A DNA stretch of 64,000 nt from Sphingomonas turrisvirgatae (lineage in GTDB: Bacteria; Pseudomonadota; Alphaproteobacteria; Sphingomonadales; Sphingomonadaceae), in the NCBI RefSeq assembly GCF_001721295.1, contig NZ_MDDS01000003.1, forward strand, positions 62,001 to 126,000, in the 5' to 3' direction. A program made the translations under genes and the position numbers. Below, in pieces: positions 7,450 through 15,067 of this stretch. Within the stretch, counting starts at the first letter, position 1. The number at the start of each line of letters is the position of its first letter. The notes below the pieces were generated by a model. It made no database searches. It saw only the letters and a list, made by a program, of their open reading frames with translations, and was not told the DNA's origin.

Positions 7450-7749
7450 GTGGAAAAGATGGAAGCGATCGAGGTGATGAGCGCGCTGGCCCAGCCGACC
7501 CGGTTCGAGGTCTTCACACACCTCGCCCGAGCGCAACCCGACGGACTGGCGGCCGGAGCGCTCGCCGAGCGCATCGGCACGCCGGCGAGCACCATGTCGG
7601 TCCACCTCACGATCCTCTCGCGGGCGGGGCTGATCTCGTCGAGCAAGGTCGGGCGCAAGGTCATCTACAAGGCGGAGCCCGCATCGGTGCGTGATCTGGC
7701 GCTCTTCCTGATGAACGACTGCCACCTGGGCGACGAGGATCCGGGCTGA
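7450..7749 (+). CDS. ArsR/SmtB-family transcriptional regulator
   Basis: 99 residues from GTG 7450, or 96 from ATG 7459. Winged-helix fold typical of ArsR: LAQPTRFEVFTHLARAQPDGLAAGALAERIGTPASTMSVHLTILSRAGLISSSKVGRKVIYKAE, where TMSVHLTIL is the recognition helix. One Cys-containing segment (NDCHLGDED) near the C-terminus might bind a metal. The usual ELCVCDL metal site is absent. It stands alone between divergent operons; what it controls is not evident, but the 200-bp intergenic region with the multi-ubiquitin cluster on its other side makes that cluster a candidate. Confidence 0.75.
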   Translation: MEKMEAIEVMSALAQPTRFEVFTHLARAQPDGLAAGALAERIGTPASTMSVHLTILSRAGLISSSKVGRKVIYKAEPASVRDLALFLMNDCHLGDEDPG

Positions 7750-7819
7750 CACGGCAGTTCCGGAGCTCGACAGCCCACCGACCTGCGACGGCGGTCTGCC
7801 GTCGACAGGTCGATCGCGC

Positions 7820-9217
7820 TCAGCCGCAGGCGAACGCGGACAGAGCGCGCCAAGCCGCAGTCAGGACGCCCGCCTCCCACGCGGCGAAGACGACCAAGCC
7901 GGCCGCCACCAGTCCCGCTACCCAGTTGGCCGCCCGTTCCACGCCGTCATATACCTTGCGAGCCTCCTTCAACGGCGTTCCGGCGAGCGCATCGAATTCC
8001 GAATCAGACAGATAGGCGTAGCCCTTGTGGCGCCACTGCGCGCGCGCATCCGCGGCGACCTTGAGGAAGGCCCGGCTGCTCTTCACGGTCACCACCTGGC
8101 TGACCACGATGTAGGCGGCGACCAGGAGCAGGACGATCGAATAGACCGGCGTCGCCGTCGACTTGGTCGCGTCCATCGACAGCCGAAACGCGATGGTGAC
8201 GATCGCCACCGCCACGTCGCGCCACAGGCCGCTGCTCAGGTCCCGCGTCTGCTGCGTGACCTTCCCGATCTCCTCGGCCAGCGTCTTGCGCAGATCGGAA
8301 AGGCTCTTGATCGTCTCGCGGCTGCCATGCTGGACATGGGCGCGATACGCCAGACCGGCGCTCTCCAGCGCGACGGGCAGGCGCCCCGGCAACCCCGCCG
8401 CCAACGGCTGCTCGTCACGCCATTCGCGCGCGAGCTCACCTGCCAGCAACGTATGTCGCAGCTCGACGTCGCGGCCCTCCACGAACAGCCAGCGCGCCGC
8501 TTCCTGGAGAGCGGTGAACGACTCGACCGTCTCGTCGCCGTCGCCGAGATTGAGACGACGCGTGGGCGAACCAGCCAGCACGACCCGCGTGGTGCCATCC
8601 ACGTCGTAGATCTCGCTCGCCAGCGACCGACGGACGGCATCCGCAGCCGCCCCGCGCCACAAGAGGAACGGCTCGTCTCGACGATCCGGGTCGCCATCCA
8701 GCAGCCAACTGCCGATCTCCGCCGGCGCCCGGCTGTCCCCCGCGATGGTTCGCGCGAACCGCCGCGGCGACGGATACGCCGAGGCGGGCCGCGGCGCGGC
8801 ATCCACGTCGCCCGATCGCCAGGGGACGGTGTTCACGCCGAGTGTCACGATCGGTTCGTTCAGGCCCAGCAGCCGGATTTCGGACACGTTCGGCGAAGCA
8901 TCCACTACGGCCAGCGCCCGGCGCAGCCCTTGGCTCGTCGCAACGCGGATGGCGTTCGCCGGCTGCCCGATCTCGAGCGTGATCCGCAACGGCTCGCCGG
9001 CGAGTTCCGACAGATCGGCGGTCGTCAGGTCATGGGCGTCGCCCAAGTCGTCCCGACACGTCAACCGACAGCCCTGGTCGGCACAATCCAGAGCAACCGC
9101 GCGCCACGCCGACAGGGCGGCCTCGTCGGGCGTGCCTGCGACCGTCAGCGACCCGATGGATTCGCCGACGTCGAGTGCGCCCGAGGCGTCAAGCGCCGCC
9201 GATACGTCCAAGGGCAT
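7820..9217 (-). CDS. Membrane protein paired with a nucleoid-associated-protein homologue
   Basis: 465 residues from ATG 9217 (GTG at 9238 is a possible alternative); the start overlaps the end of the upstream gene by about 29 bp. The first 300 residues are soluble and Asp/Leu/Arg-rich with no motif I recognise. The C-terminal part holds three likely membrane segments, about 333-348, 358-378 and 432-455. Overlap with the preceding gene implies a two-protein system. The layout (cytosolic DNA-binding-like protein plus membrane protein) recalls the Kiwa defence pair KwaA/KwaB, but I do not see sequence identity to it. Ends 70 bp from the convergent ArsR gene. Confidence 0.55.
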   Translation of the reverse strand: MPLDVSAALDASGALDVGESIGSLTVAGTPDEAALSAWRAVALDCADQGCRLTCRDDLGDAHDLTTADLSELAGEPLRITLEIGQPANAIRVATSQGLRRALAVVDASPNVSEIRLLGLNEPIVTLGVNTVPWRSGDVDAAPRPASAYPSPRRFARTIAGDSRAPAEIGSWLLDGDPDRRDEPFLLWRGAAADAVRRSLASEIYDVDGTTRVVLAGSPTRRLNLGDGDETVESFTALQEAARWLFVEGRDVELRHTLLAGELAREWRDEQPLAAGLPGRLPVALESAGLAYRAHVQHGSRETIKSLSDLRKTLAEEIGKVTQQTRDLSSGLWRDVAVAIVTIAFRLSMDATKSTATPVYSIVLLLVAAYIVVSQVVTVKSSRAFLKVAADARAQWRHKGYAYLSDSEFDALAGTPLKEARKVYDGVERAANWVAGLVAAGLVVFAAWEAGVLTAAWRALSAFACG

Positions 9218-10238
9218 CGTCGTCGTCCACCGTGACACGCGCGGTCGTGATCCGGATCTCGGTATCCCCCGTGTCGAGTTCGCGCCGCTCGATCCGGTTC
9301 CTGACCTCCTCGTCGAACAGAATCTGGATGCCCTCGATTGTCTCGATCCGCTTGCGCGACGGCTTGGGGATCGCGGTCGGATCGACCCTGAAGGTCTCCT
9401 CGTCCAGACGCTGCGCCGTCAGCTTCCGCTTGAACGTCTTCCGGACGGGGGAGTCGTCCGGAAGCATGCCGAAGATCGAGTCGAACAGCTGGCCCTGCGT
9501 CTCGGGCCCGAACTCGCGCGTTGCGCGCAACTGCTCGTTGATGCGGCGGGCGCCGCCCTTCACGATGTCGGGATCGAGATCCGCCCTGTGCTGTCTGAAC
9601 ACCTCCTTGAAAACCCGCTCGGCCTTCTTCGTGAACTCGGCAGGCGTGGCCGCACGACGCACCCGAAGGAACTTCTCGAAGTATTCGGATATGCCGTCGG
9701 GCCGGGAGCGATCGCGCACCATCAACTCGCCGTCCTCCTCGCCGAGCCGCACCAGCGCGATCTTCTGCAGGGACTCGCGCTTGGTCGAGAAGGTCTGCCT
9801 GAACTCCTCTAGGATGGCGCGCCGCTGGCCATCGCGGTCGGCGATGTCGTATTTCAGCACCTGGTCGTTGTCGTACTTGACCAGCGCGAACAACCGGCGG
9901 TCATCGACCGTGCTCAGCAGGAAGAGGAAGAACACCCCGTCGATCGAATTCCTGCGGTGCTCATGCTGGAACGCGCCGGCGAGCCGCTCGGAACCGGTCA
10001 CGAACACGGCGTCGTCGCCGCCGATCTCGCGCAGCGTCGCCATCGTCGGCGAATCCTGCATGAACCTGTAGGCGTTGCCGCCGAGCGCCGATTTGATGCG
10101 CTTGAGGAAGAACTCGGTGAAGATCGGCGGGTCGAACTCGGCGAGCAGCACCGGCTCCTCGAGATCGGGCCCGACCACGTGGAAGATCATCCGGTCGATA
10201 CGCAGGTCGTCACGTTCGGCGTCAGTCAGAAACGGCAT
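9189..10238 (-). CDS. Nucleoid-associated-protein (NdpA/YejK-like) family protein
   Basis: 349 residues from ATG 10238, with AGGGGGA six bases upstream. The pattern fits the NA37/NdpA family: an N-terminal strand region (IDRMIFHVVGPD), FTEFFLKRIKSALGGNAYRF, then a characteristic FLFLLSTVDDRRLFALVKYDNDQVLKY segment (about 120-150) and a helical C-terminus. Known members bind nucleoid DNA; versions in defence islands are common and little studied. Here it is translationally coupled to a membrane protein, so a sensor-plus-membrane-effector role in phage defence is a reasonable inference. Confidence 0.7.
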   Translation of the reverse strand: MPFLTDAERDDLRIDRMIFHVVGPDLEEPVLLAEFDPPIFTEFFLKRIKSALGGNAYRFMQDSPTMATLREIGGDDAVFVTGSERLAGAFQHEHRRNSIDGVFFLFLLSTVDDRRLFALVKYDNDQVLKYDIADRDGQRRAILEEFRQTFSTKRESLQKIALVRLGEEDGELMVRDRSRPDGISEYFEKFLRVRRAATPAEFTKKAERVFKEVFRQHRADLDPDIVKGGARRINEQLRATREFGPETQGQLFDSIFGMLPDDSPVRKTFKRKLTAQRLDEETFRVDPTAIPKPSRKRIETIEGIQILFDEEVRNRIERRELDTGDTEIRITTARVTVDDDDALGRIGGA

Positions 10239-10312
10239 CGCATCCCCCTGACGGCGATCATGCAGCACCGACGGGCATCTGCCAATCGCGACACCGACCC
10301 CACGCGCGGACG

Positions 10313-10510
10313 TCACCCGAATAGGTCCGGATGAGGATCAGCGCCGGTCAGCTCGGCACGGGCCTGCTGCGCGGCGCCGACGGCCTGCCGATAATGGACC
10401 GTGCGATAGCGCTCAGCCTCGTCGAAGCCGACCGGCGCCCAATCCTCGCTGGGATAGCACGCGTCGTAGATCGCCCGGGCAGCCGCGCGCAGCCTCTGGT
10501 CCTGCATCAT
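10313..10510 (-). CDS. Small hypothetical protein
   Basis: 65 residues from MMQDQRLRAAARAIYDACYPSEDW; a helical, acidic/aromatic small protein with no recognised family. It lies 75 bp upstream of the nucleoid-associated-protein gene on the same strand and probably begins the same transcript. Codon use and the absence of a competing frame make it a plausible real gene, but evidence is limited to the open frame and position. Confidence 0.45.
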   Translation of the reverse strand: MMQDQRLRAAARAIYDACYPSEDWAPVGFDEAERYRTVHYRQAVGAAQQARAELTGADPHPDLFG

Positions 10511-10654
10511 GTCCTCAACCTCGATCCCGAGTCGCCTTTCGATGACTACATCTTGAGTAGAACATAGAGAGAACAGAAATCAATATCGATACGACCGTGC
10601 AGGTCGGGAAGCAGGCGTTTGGCAGCCGCAGCGCCGATGCCCTACGCTGCCCGC

Positions 10655-11836
10655 ATGAGCACCATCAGCGTCCACGACCTCAGAACGCGCATCGCCGAAA
10701 TCGTCGCGGGTAACAAAGCCTATGACGTCCCCGCCGTCTGCACCCGGCTCGGTCTTGCGCCCGGCACGAGCGACGAGGCGATGCAGGGCAAGTTCCGCTA
10801 CGTGAACTCGCGCCTGCTCTCGCAGCCGACCGCCCGGCTCGCGGAGATCGGGCAGGACCTGCTCGGGCAGGTGTGGGACTTCTGGTTGGCCGAGCTGGTG
10901 GCTAAGGTGAGCGAGGAGCGGACGCCTGCGGTATCGGTGCTGACCCGCCGCCGCATCATCGAGGTCTTCGACGGACAGCCGCTGTGCCCAGGATATGACG
11001 AGCTGGAGTTTCTCGAGCAGTTGTGGCCGATCACGGCCATGCCGGCGGTGTCACCTGACGACGACGTTTGGGGACGTCTCTCGCTCAAGGACGACATCGT
11101 CCAGCACACGATTCGCAACCACGACTGGAGCAACCGGGAACTGCTTGAACGCCTCGGCCTGCTCGACGCGTCGAAGGCGCTGCTCTTCCGCTTTCTGGAG
11201 GCCGCGGTGCATCCGACCGCCATCGACGAGGCCGGTCAGAAGGACCGGGTCGAGAAAATCAACCGGCACCTGCAGCACGACGGCTACCGCCTGTCGCGGA
11301 GTGGTCGGATGTCGGGCAGCCCGGTCTACACGGTCGATGCCGCCTCGATCGGGACGCCTGCAGATGCCGCGATCTCGGACATGTTGGCCAAGTTCGAACC
11401 CGAGCAGGTCCATGCGCGTTGGACCGCGGCCCTTGACCGCCGCGGCGACGATCCCGCCGGGGCGATCACGTTAGCGCGAACGCTGCTGGAGGACGTGTGC
11501 CGCTGGCTGCTCGACGACCTCGCCATACCGGCTGCGGACCAGGACGATCTGCCGGCGCTCTATCGCAAGCTGTCGAAGGGGCTGAAGCTGGCGCCCGACG
11601 ATCACAGCGAACAGGTCTTCAAGCAGATCCTCGGCAACTGCCAGTCCGTGGTCGAGTCGTTGGGGGCCCTGCGCAACAAGCTGGGCGACGCGCACGGGGG
11701 AGGACCGAAACGTGCACGTCCCGCGGCGCGCCATGCGGAGCTCGCCGTCAACCTGGCAGGCTCGATGGCGACATTTCTGATCGCAACGTGGGACGCGAAG
11801 CGGAGCATACCGATCGGGACGGCGGTCGACGGGTGA
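10655..11836 (+). CDS. Abortive infection family protein (Abi_C domain)
   Basis: 393 residues from ATG 10655 (an upstream ATG at 10619 gives a low-complexity extension). The C-terminal 110 residues match the Abi_C domain: TLLEDVCRWLLDDLAIP, then DDLPALYRKLSKGLKLAPDDHSEQVFKQILGNCQSVVESLGALRNKLGDAHGGG and RHAELAVNLAGSMATFLIATW. The N-terminal part contains a helical domain (to about 170) and a small winged-helix-like stretch (HLQHDGYRLSRSGRM). Such proteins are linked to abortive phage resistance and often sit in defence islands; the mechanism is not settled. It is divergent from the two-gene unit at 7820-10510. Confidence 0.75.
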   Translation: MSTISVHDLRTRIAEIVAGNKAYDVPAVCTRLGLAPGTSDEAMQGKFRYVNSRLLSQPTARLAEIGQDLLGQVWDFWLAELVAKVSEERTPAVSVLTRRRIIEVFDGQPLCPGYDELEFLEQLWPITAMPAVSPDDDVWGRLSLKDDIVQHTIRNHDWSNRELLERLGLLDASKALLFRFLEAAVHPTAIDEAGQKDRVEKINRHLQHDGYRLSRSGRMSGSPVYTVDAASIGTPADAAISDMLAKFEPEQVHARWTAALDRRGDDPAGAITLARTLLEDVCRWLLDDLAIPAADQDDLPALYRKLSKGLKLAPDDHSEQVFKQILGNCQSVVESLGALRNKLGDAHGGGPKRARPAARHAELAVNLAGSMATFLIATWDAKRSIPIGTAVDG

Positions 11837-11913
11837 TCCGCCGGACGACGGACCAGCTCGCAGGTCAACTTCACGGCAATGCGCTCGCGGCCACATATCG
11901 GCGATCGCCATTG

Positions 11914-11971
11914 ATCGGGATATTCCGATACTTCTTGCGCTTGCCGTATGCATCGGTTAATGCCGATGCAT
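11914..11971 (+). promoter_or_regulatory. Two ATCGG-N6-CCGAT boxes in front of arsR
   Basis: ATCGG-GATATT-CCGAT lies at 11914-11929 and ATCGG-TTAATG-CCGAT at 11952-11967; the second is extended to a 9-bp inverted repeat (11948-11956 and 11963-11971) whose right arm includes the first two bases of the arsR ATG. Same arms, same spacing, starts 38 bp apart. ArsR proteins bind imperfect palindromes of this size, so these are probably arsR autoregulatory operators. Confidence 0.6.
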
Positions 11972-12299
11972 GAACCAGGCTGATGCTCTCGATGTGCTGG
12001 CCGCGCTGGCGAACCAGACGCGACTGTCGACCTTCCGCCATCTGGTCCGGCACGAGCCGGAAGGGCTTTCCACGGGCGAGCTCGCCGACATGCTCTCGCT
12101 CACGCAGAGCACCTTCTCCACCCATCTCGCGGTTCTCGCCAAGGCGGGGCTGGTCCGATCCGACAGGCAGGGGCGCCGCATGGTCCAGCGCGCCAACCTC
12201 GACGCGCTGCGCGACCTGATGACCTTCCTGGCCAAAGACTGCTGCCAGGGCCGCGCCGAGCTGTGCGAGCCGCTGATCGCCGAACTCACCTGCTGCTGA
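11970..12299 (+). CDS. arsR: ArsR-family arsenic-responsive repressor
   Basis: 109 residues. Winged helix: LAALANQTRLSTFRHLVRHEPEGLSTGELADMLSLTQSTFSTHLAVLAKAGLVRSDRQGRRMVQRAN. The metal-sensing cysteines are probably C-terminal: KDCCQGRAELCEPLIAELTCC contains five. This differs from the E. coli ELCVCDL site in the recognition helix but resembles the variant ArsR proteins with C-terminal cysteine clusters. It begins an operon with arsC, acr3, arsN2 and arsH. Twin inverted repeats precede it, one overlapping its start codon, suggesting autorepression released by As(III). Confidence 0.85.
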   Translation: MNQADALDVLAALANQTRLSTFRHLVRHEPEGLSTGELADMLSLTQSTFSTHLAVLAKAGLVRSDRQGRRMVQRANLDALRDLMTFLAKDCCQGRAELCEPLIAELTCC

Positions 12300-12308
12300 G
12301 GAACCGTG

Positions 12309-12737
12309 ATGGCCGTGGACGTCGTCATCTACCACAACCCAGAATGCGGCACATCGCGCAACACGCTCGCGATGATCCGCAACGCCGGCATCGAGCCGCA
12401 CGTGATCGAGTATCTGAAGACACCGCCAGCACGCCCGCTGCTGATCCAGCTGATCGAGCGCGCGGGGATCACCGCCCGCCAGCTCCTGCGCGAGAAGGGC
12501 ACGCCGTATGACGAGCTCGGCCTCGATGACGAGACGCTGAGCGACGCGGCGCTCGTCGACGCGATGATGGCGCACCCGATCCTGATCAACCGGCCGCTGG
12601 TCGTCACGCCGCTCGGGGTGCGGCTGTGCCGCCCGTCCGAGGCGGTGCTCGACATTCTGCCCGAGCCGCAGCAGGCAGCCTTCGCCAAGGAGGACGGCGA
12701 GCAGGTCGTGGACGCCGCCGGCCGGCGCGTGCGCTGA
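12309..12737 (+). CDS. arsC: Glutaredoxin-dependent arsenate reductase
   Basis: 142 residues from ATG 12309 (a GTG directly before it is also possible). Reduces As(V) to As(III) using glutathione and glutaredoxin. Seen: IYHNPECGTSRNTL with the catalytic cysteine at residue 13, NRPLVVTPLGVRLCRPSE with the arginines that bind arsenate, and FAKEDGEQVVDAAGRRVR at the end. Length and motif order match the E. coli-type ArsC. The stop overlaps the start of acr3 (TGATG). The product As(III) is exported by the next gene. Confidence 0.93.
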   Translation: MAVDVVIYHNPECGTSRNTLAMIRNAGIEPHVIEYLKTPPARPLLIQLIERAGITARQLLREKGTPYDELGLDDETLSDAALVDAMMAHPILINRPLVVTPLGVRLCRPSEAVLDILPEPQQAAFAKEDGEQVVDAAGRRVR

Positions 12738-13765
12738 TGAGCACGTTCGAGCGCTATCTGTCGCTCTGGGTCGCGCTGTGCATCGTCGCCGGCATCGCGC
12801 TCGGACAGGCGATCCCGCAAGTCTTCGCGGCCATCGCCGCGGCCGAGGTCGCGCGGGTCAACCTCGTCGTGGCGGCGCTCATCTGGCTGATGATCATCCC
12901 CATGCTGCTGAAGATCGACTTCGGCGCGCTCGGCTCGGTCCGTCAGCACTGGAAGGGCGTAGGTGTCACGCTGTTCGTGAACTGGGCGGTGAAGCCGTTC
13001 TCGATGGCGGCGCTGGGAACGGTGTTCCTCGGCTGGCTGTTCGCGCCGATGCTGCCCGCCGGCGAGATCCCATCCTACATCGCGGGCCTGATCTTGCTGG
13101 CCGCGGCGCCGTGCACCGCCATGGTGTTCGTCTGGTCCAACCTGTGCGAGGGCGAGCCGACCTACACGCTGAGCCAGGTGGCGCTCAACGACCTGCTCAT
13201 GGTGTTCCTGTTCGCACCGCTGGTCGCGCTGCTGCTGGGCGTCGCCTCGGTGACGGTGCCGTGGAACACGCTGCTGCTGTCCGTCGTGCTCTACATCGTT
13301 GTGCCGGTCATCGCAGCGCAGATCATCCGCCGGGCGCTGCTGGCGACAGGCGACCAGCCCGCGCTGGATCAACTCCTGAGCAGGCTCGGCCCCGTGTCGC
13401 TCGTCGCGCTGCTCGCGACGCTGGTGCTGCTGTTCGGCTTCCAGGGCGAGCAGATCGTCACGCAGCCGCTCGTCATCGCGCTGATCGCGGTGCCGATCCT
13501 CATCCAAGTTTACCTCAACGCCGGCATCGCCTACTGGCTGTCCAAGCGGCTGGGCGTTGCCTGGTGCGTCGCCGCCCCCGCTGCGCTCATCGGCGCGTCC
13601 AACTTCTTCGAGCTCGCGGTGGCCGCCGCCATTTCGCTGTTCGGCCTAAAGAGCGGCGCAGCCTTGGCGACAGTGGTCGGCGTGCTCGTCGAGGTGCCCG
13701 TCATGCTGAGCGTCGTCGCCATCGTTAGGCGCACGCGCGCCTGGTATGAAGGCGCCCCTGCATGA
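12737..13765 (+). CDS. acr3: Arsenite efflux permease, ACR3 family
   Basis: 342 residues from ATG 12737 with about ten membrane segments. Signatures of ACR3: WLMIIPMLLKIDFGAL, a KPFSMAALGTVFLGWLF loop, APCTAMVFVWSNL with the conserved TM4 cysteine needed for As(III) transport, and LNAGIAYWLSKRLG followed by the LIGASNFFELAVA helix. Exports As(III)(OH)3 from the cytoplasm, driven by the proton gradient. It replaces the ArsB type. Couples to arsC upstream and to arsN2 downstream (ATGA at 13762). Confidence 0.92.
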   Translation: MSTFERYLSLWVALCIVAGIALGQAIPQVFAAIAAAEVARVNLVVAALIWLMIIPMLLKIDFGALGSVRQHWKGVGVTLFVNWAVKPFSMAALGTVFLGWLFAPMLPAGEIPSYIAGLILLAAAPCTAMVFVWSNLCEGEPTYTLSQVALNDLLMVFLFAPLVALLLGVASVTVPWNTLLLSVVLYIVVPVIAAQIIRRALLATGDQPALDQLLSRLGPVSLVALLATLVLLFGFQGEQIVTQPLVIALIAVPILIQVYLNAGIAYWLSKRLGVAWCVAAPAALIGASNFFELAVAAAISLFGLKSGAALATVVGVLVEVPVMLSVVAIVRRTRAWYEGAPA

Positions 13766-14202
13766 GCCGTACGACCTTCGCACCACTGGCAGGCGGGGCA
13801 CGCGACATCCTGAAGCTGGCGCTGGACGCCGCCGCTCTTCCGACTAACGACCTCGACCACCCAGGCCGCACCTTTTTCGAGCTGTCCGACGACAAGGGGC
13901 CGATCGGGTTCATCGGCATCGAGGGCGACGGACCGGATCGCCTGCTCCGCTCGCTCGTGGTGCTGCCGAGCCGCAAGCGCCAAGGACATGGTGGGCTTCT
14001 CGTGGCTCATGCCGAGGCGGTCGCGCGCCGGGAAGGTGTCGAGCGCCTGCACCTGCTCACGACGAGTGTCGCCGGGTTCTTCCGCGGGCGCGGCTATCGC
14101 GACGGCGAACGCACCACGGCCCCGGCTGCAATCACCGGCACCGCGCAGCTCTCGTCGCTGTGCCCAGCGAGCGCCTCATATCTCGTCAAGGAACTCGCAT
14201 GA
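13762..14202 (+). CDS. arsN2: ArsN2-like GNAT acetyltransferase
   Basis: 146 residues. GNAT fold with the acetyl-CoA-binding stretch [29 protein letters not shown] (about 60-90) and a C-terminal [37 protein letters not shown] typical of ArsN2 proteins. Related ArsN enzymes acetylate arsenic-containing compounds such as phosphinothricin analogues or arsinothricin; the exact substrate of ArsN2 is less certain. Its place between acr3 and arsH, with ATGA overlap to acr3, supports an arsenic-resistance role. Confidence 0.8.
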   Translation: MSRTTFAPLAGGARDILKLALDAAALPTNDLDHPGRTFFELSDDKGPIGFIGIEGDGPDRLLRSLVVLPSRKRQGHGGLLVAHAEAVARREGVERLHLLTTSVAGFFRGRGYRDGERTTAPAAITGTAQLSSLCPASASYLVKELA

Positions 14203-14945
14203 GCCGCCTCCGCCAGCTGCACGACGTGGACGTCCTGCCGGCGCTCGATCGCCACTTCGTGATCCACCGGCCCGCCGCGGGCCTCGGCGACGACCAACCG
14301 CCGCCCCGCATCCTGCTTCTGTATGGCTCACTCCGGCAGCGGTCGTTCTCGCGCCTGGCGACCGAGGAAGCTGCGCGGCTGCTTCAGCTGTTCGGCGCCG
14401 AGACCCGCATCTTCGATCCGTCGGACCTGCCGCTGCCCGACCAAGTAACCGGTGACGATCATCCGGCCGTCCACGAGCTGCGCGAACACGCGCTATGGTC
14501 CGAGGGCATGGTCTGGTGCAGCCCGGAACGCCACGGCCAGATCACCGGCATCATGAAGGCGCAGATCGACCACCTGCCGCTCGAGATGAAGGGCATGCGT
14601 CCGACCCAGGGCCGCACGCTCGCGGTCATGCAGGTGTCTGGCGGATCGCAGTCGTTCAACGCCGTCAACACGCTGCGGCTGCTCGGCCGCTGGATGCGGA
14701 TGTTCACCATCCCCAACCAGTCCTCGGTCGCGATGGCCTACAAGGAATTTGACGAGGCCGGGCGCATGAAGCCGTCCAGCTACTACGACCGCATCGTCGA
14801 CGTGATGGAGGAGCTGGTCCGCATCACGGTGCTGATGCGGCCGCACGCGGCCCAGCTCGTCGACAGGTATTCGGAGCGCAAGGCGGCCGGCCAGAAGGCC
14901 GCAGCCGAAGACCCTTCCGCCATCGCGATCAAGGGGAAGGCCTAG
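14199..14945 (+). CDS. arsH: ArsH NADPH-dependent FMN oxidoreductase
   Basis: 248 residues from ATG 14199, overlapping the arsN2 stop (ATGA). Flavodoxin-like fold: [28 protein letters not shown] for FMN phosphate binding, [80 protein letters not shown] for the flavin and tetramer interface. ArsH oxidises trivalent organoarsenicals and adds resistance alongside arsC/acr3. Last gene of the ars operon; 66 bp downstream begins the first operator of the metal regulon. Confidence 0.92.
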   Translation: MSRLRQLHDVDVLPALDRHFVIHRPAAGLGDDQPPPRILLLYGSLRQRSFSRLATEEAARLLQLFGAETRIFDPSDLPLPDQVTGDDHPAVHELREHALWSEGMVWCSPERHGQITGIMKAQIDHLPLEMKGMRPTQGRTLAVMQVSGGSQSFNAVNTLRLLGRWMRMFTIPNQSSVAMAYKEFDEAGRMKPSSYYDRIVDVMEELVRITVLMRPHAAQLVDRYSERKAAGQKAAAEDPSAIAIKGKA

Positions 14946-15010
14946 GCCAGCGTGGTGGACGCCGACCGCGCCGGAACGAAACCTGGCGGCTTCCGGATCG
15001 CCGCCGCCCC

Positions 15011-15041
15011 TTGACCCTGTAGGGGCTAGAGGGTGCAAGAA
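15011..15041 (+). promoter_or_regulatory. MerR-type promoter/operator 1
   Basis: TTGACC at 15011-15016, a 19-bp spacer containing the dyad ACCCT...AGGGT (15014-15034), then a weak -10 around 15036-15041. An overlong spacer with an internal dyad is the hallmark of MerR-activated promoters. Same layout and arm sequence as at 18888-18918 and 19331-19361. Drives the FTR1/cytochrome c gene at 15068. Confidence 0.75.
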
Positions 15042-15067
15042 GCGAGCGACTCGCAAGAAGCCCTACC

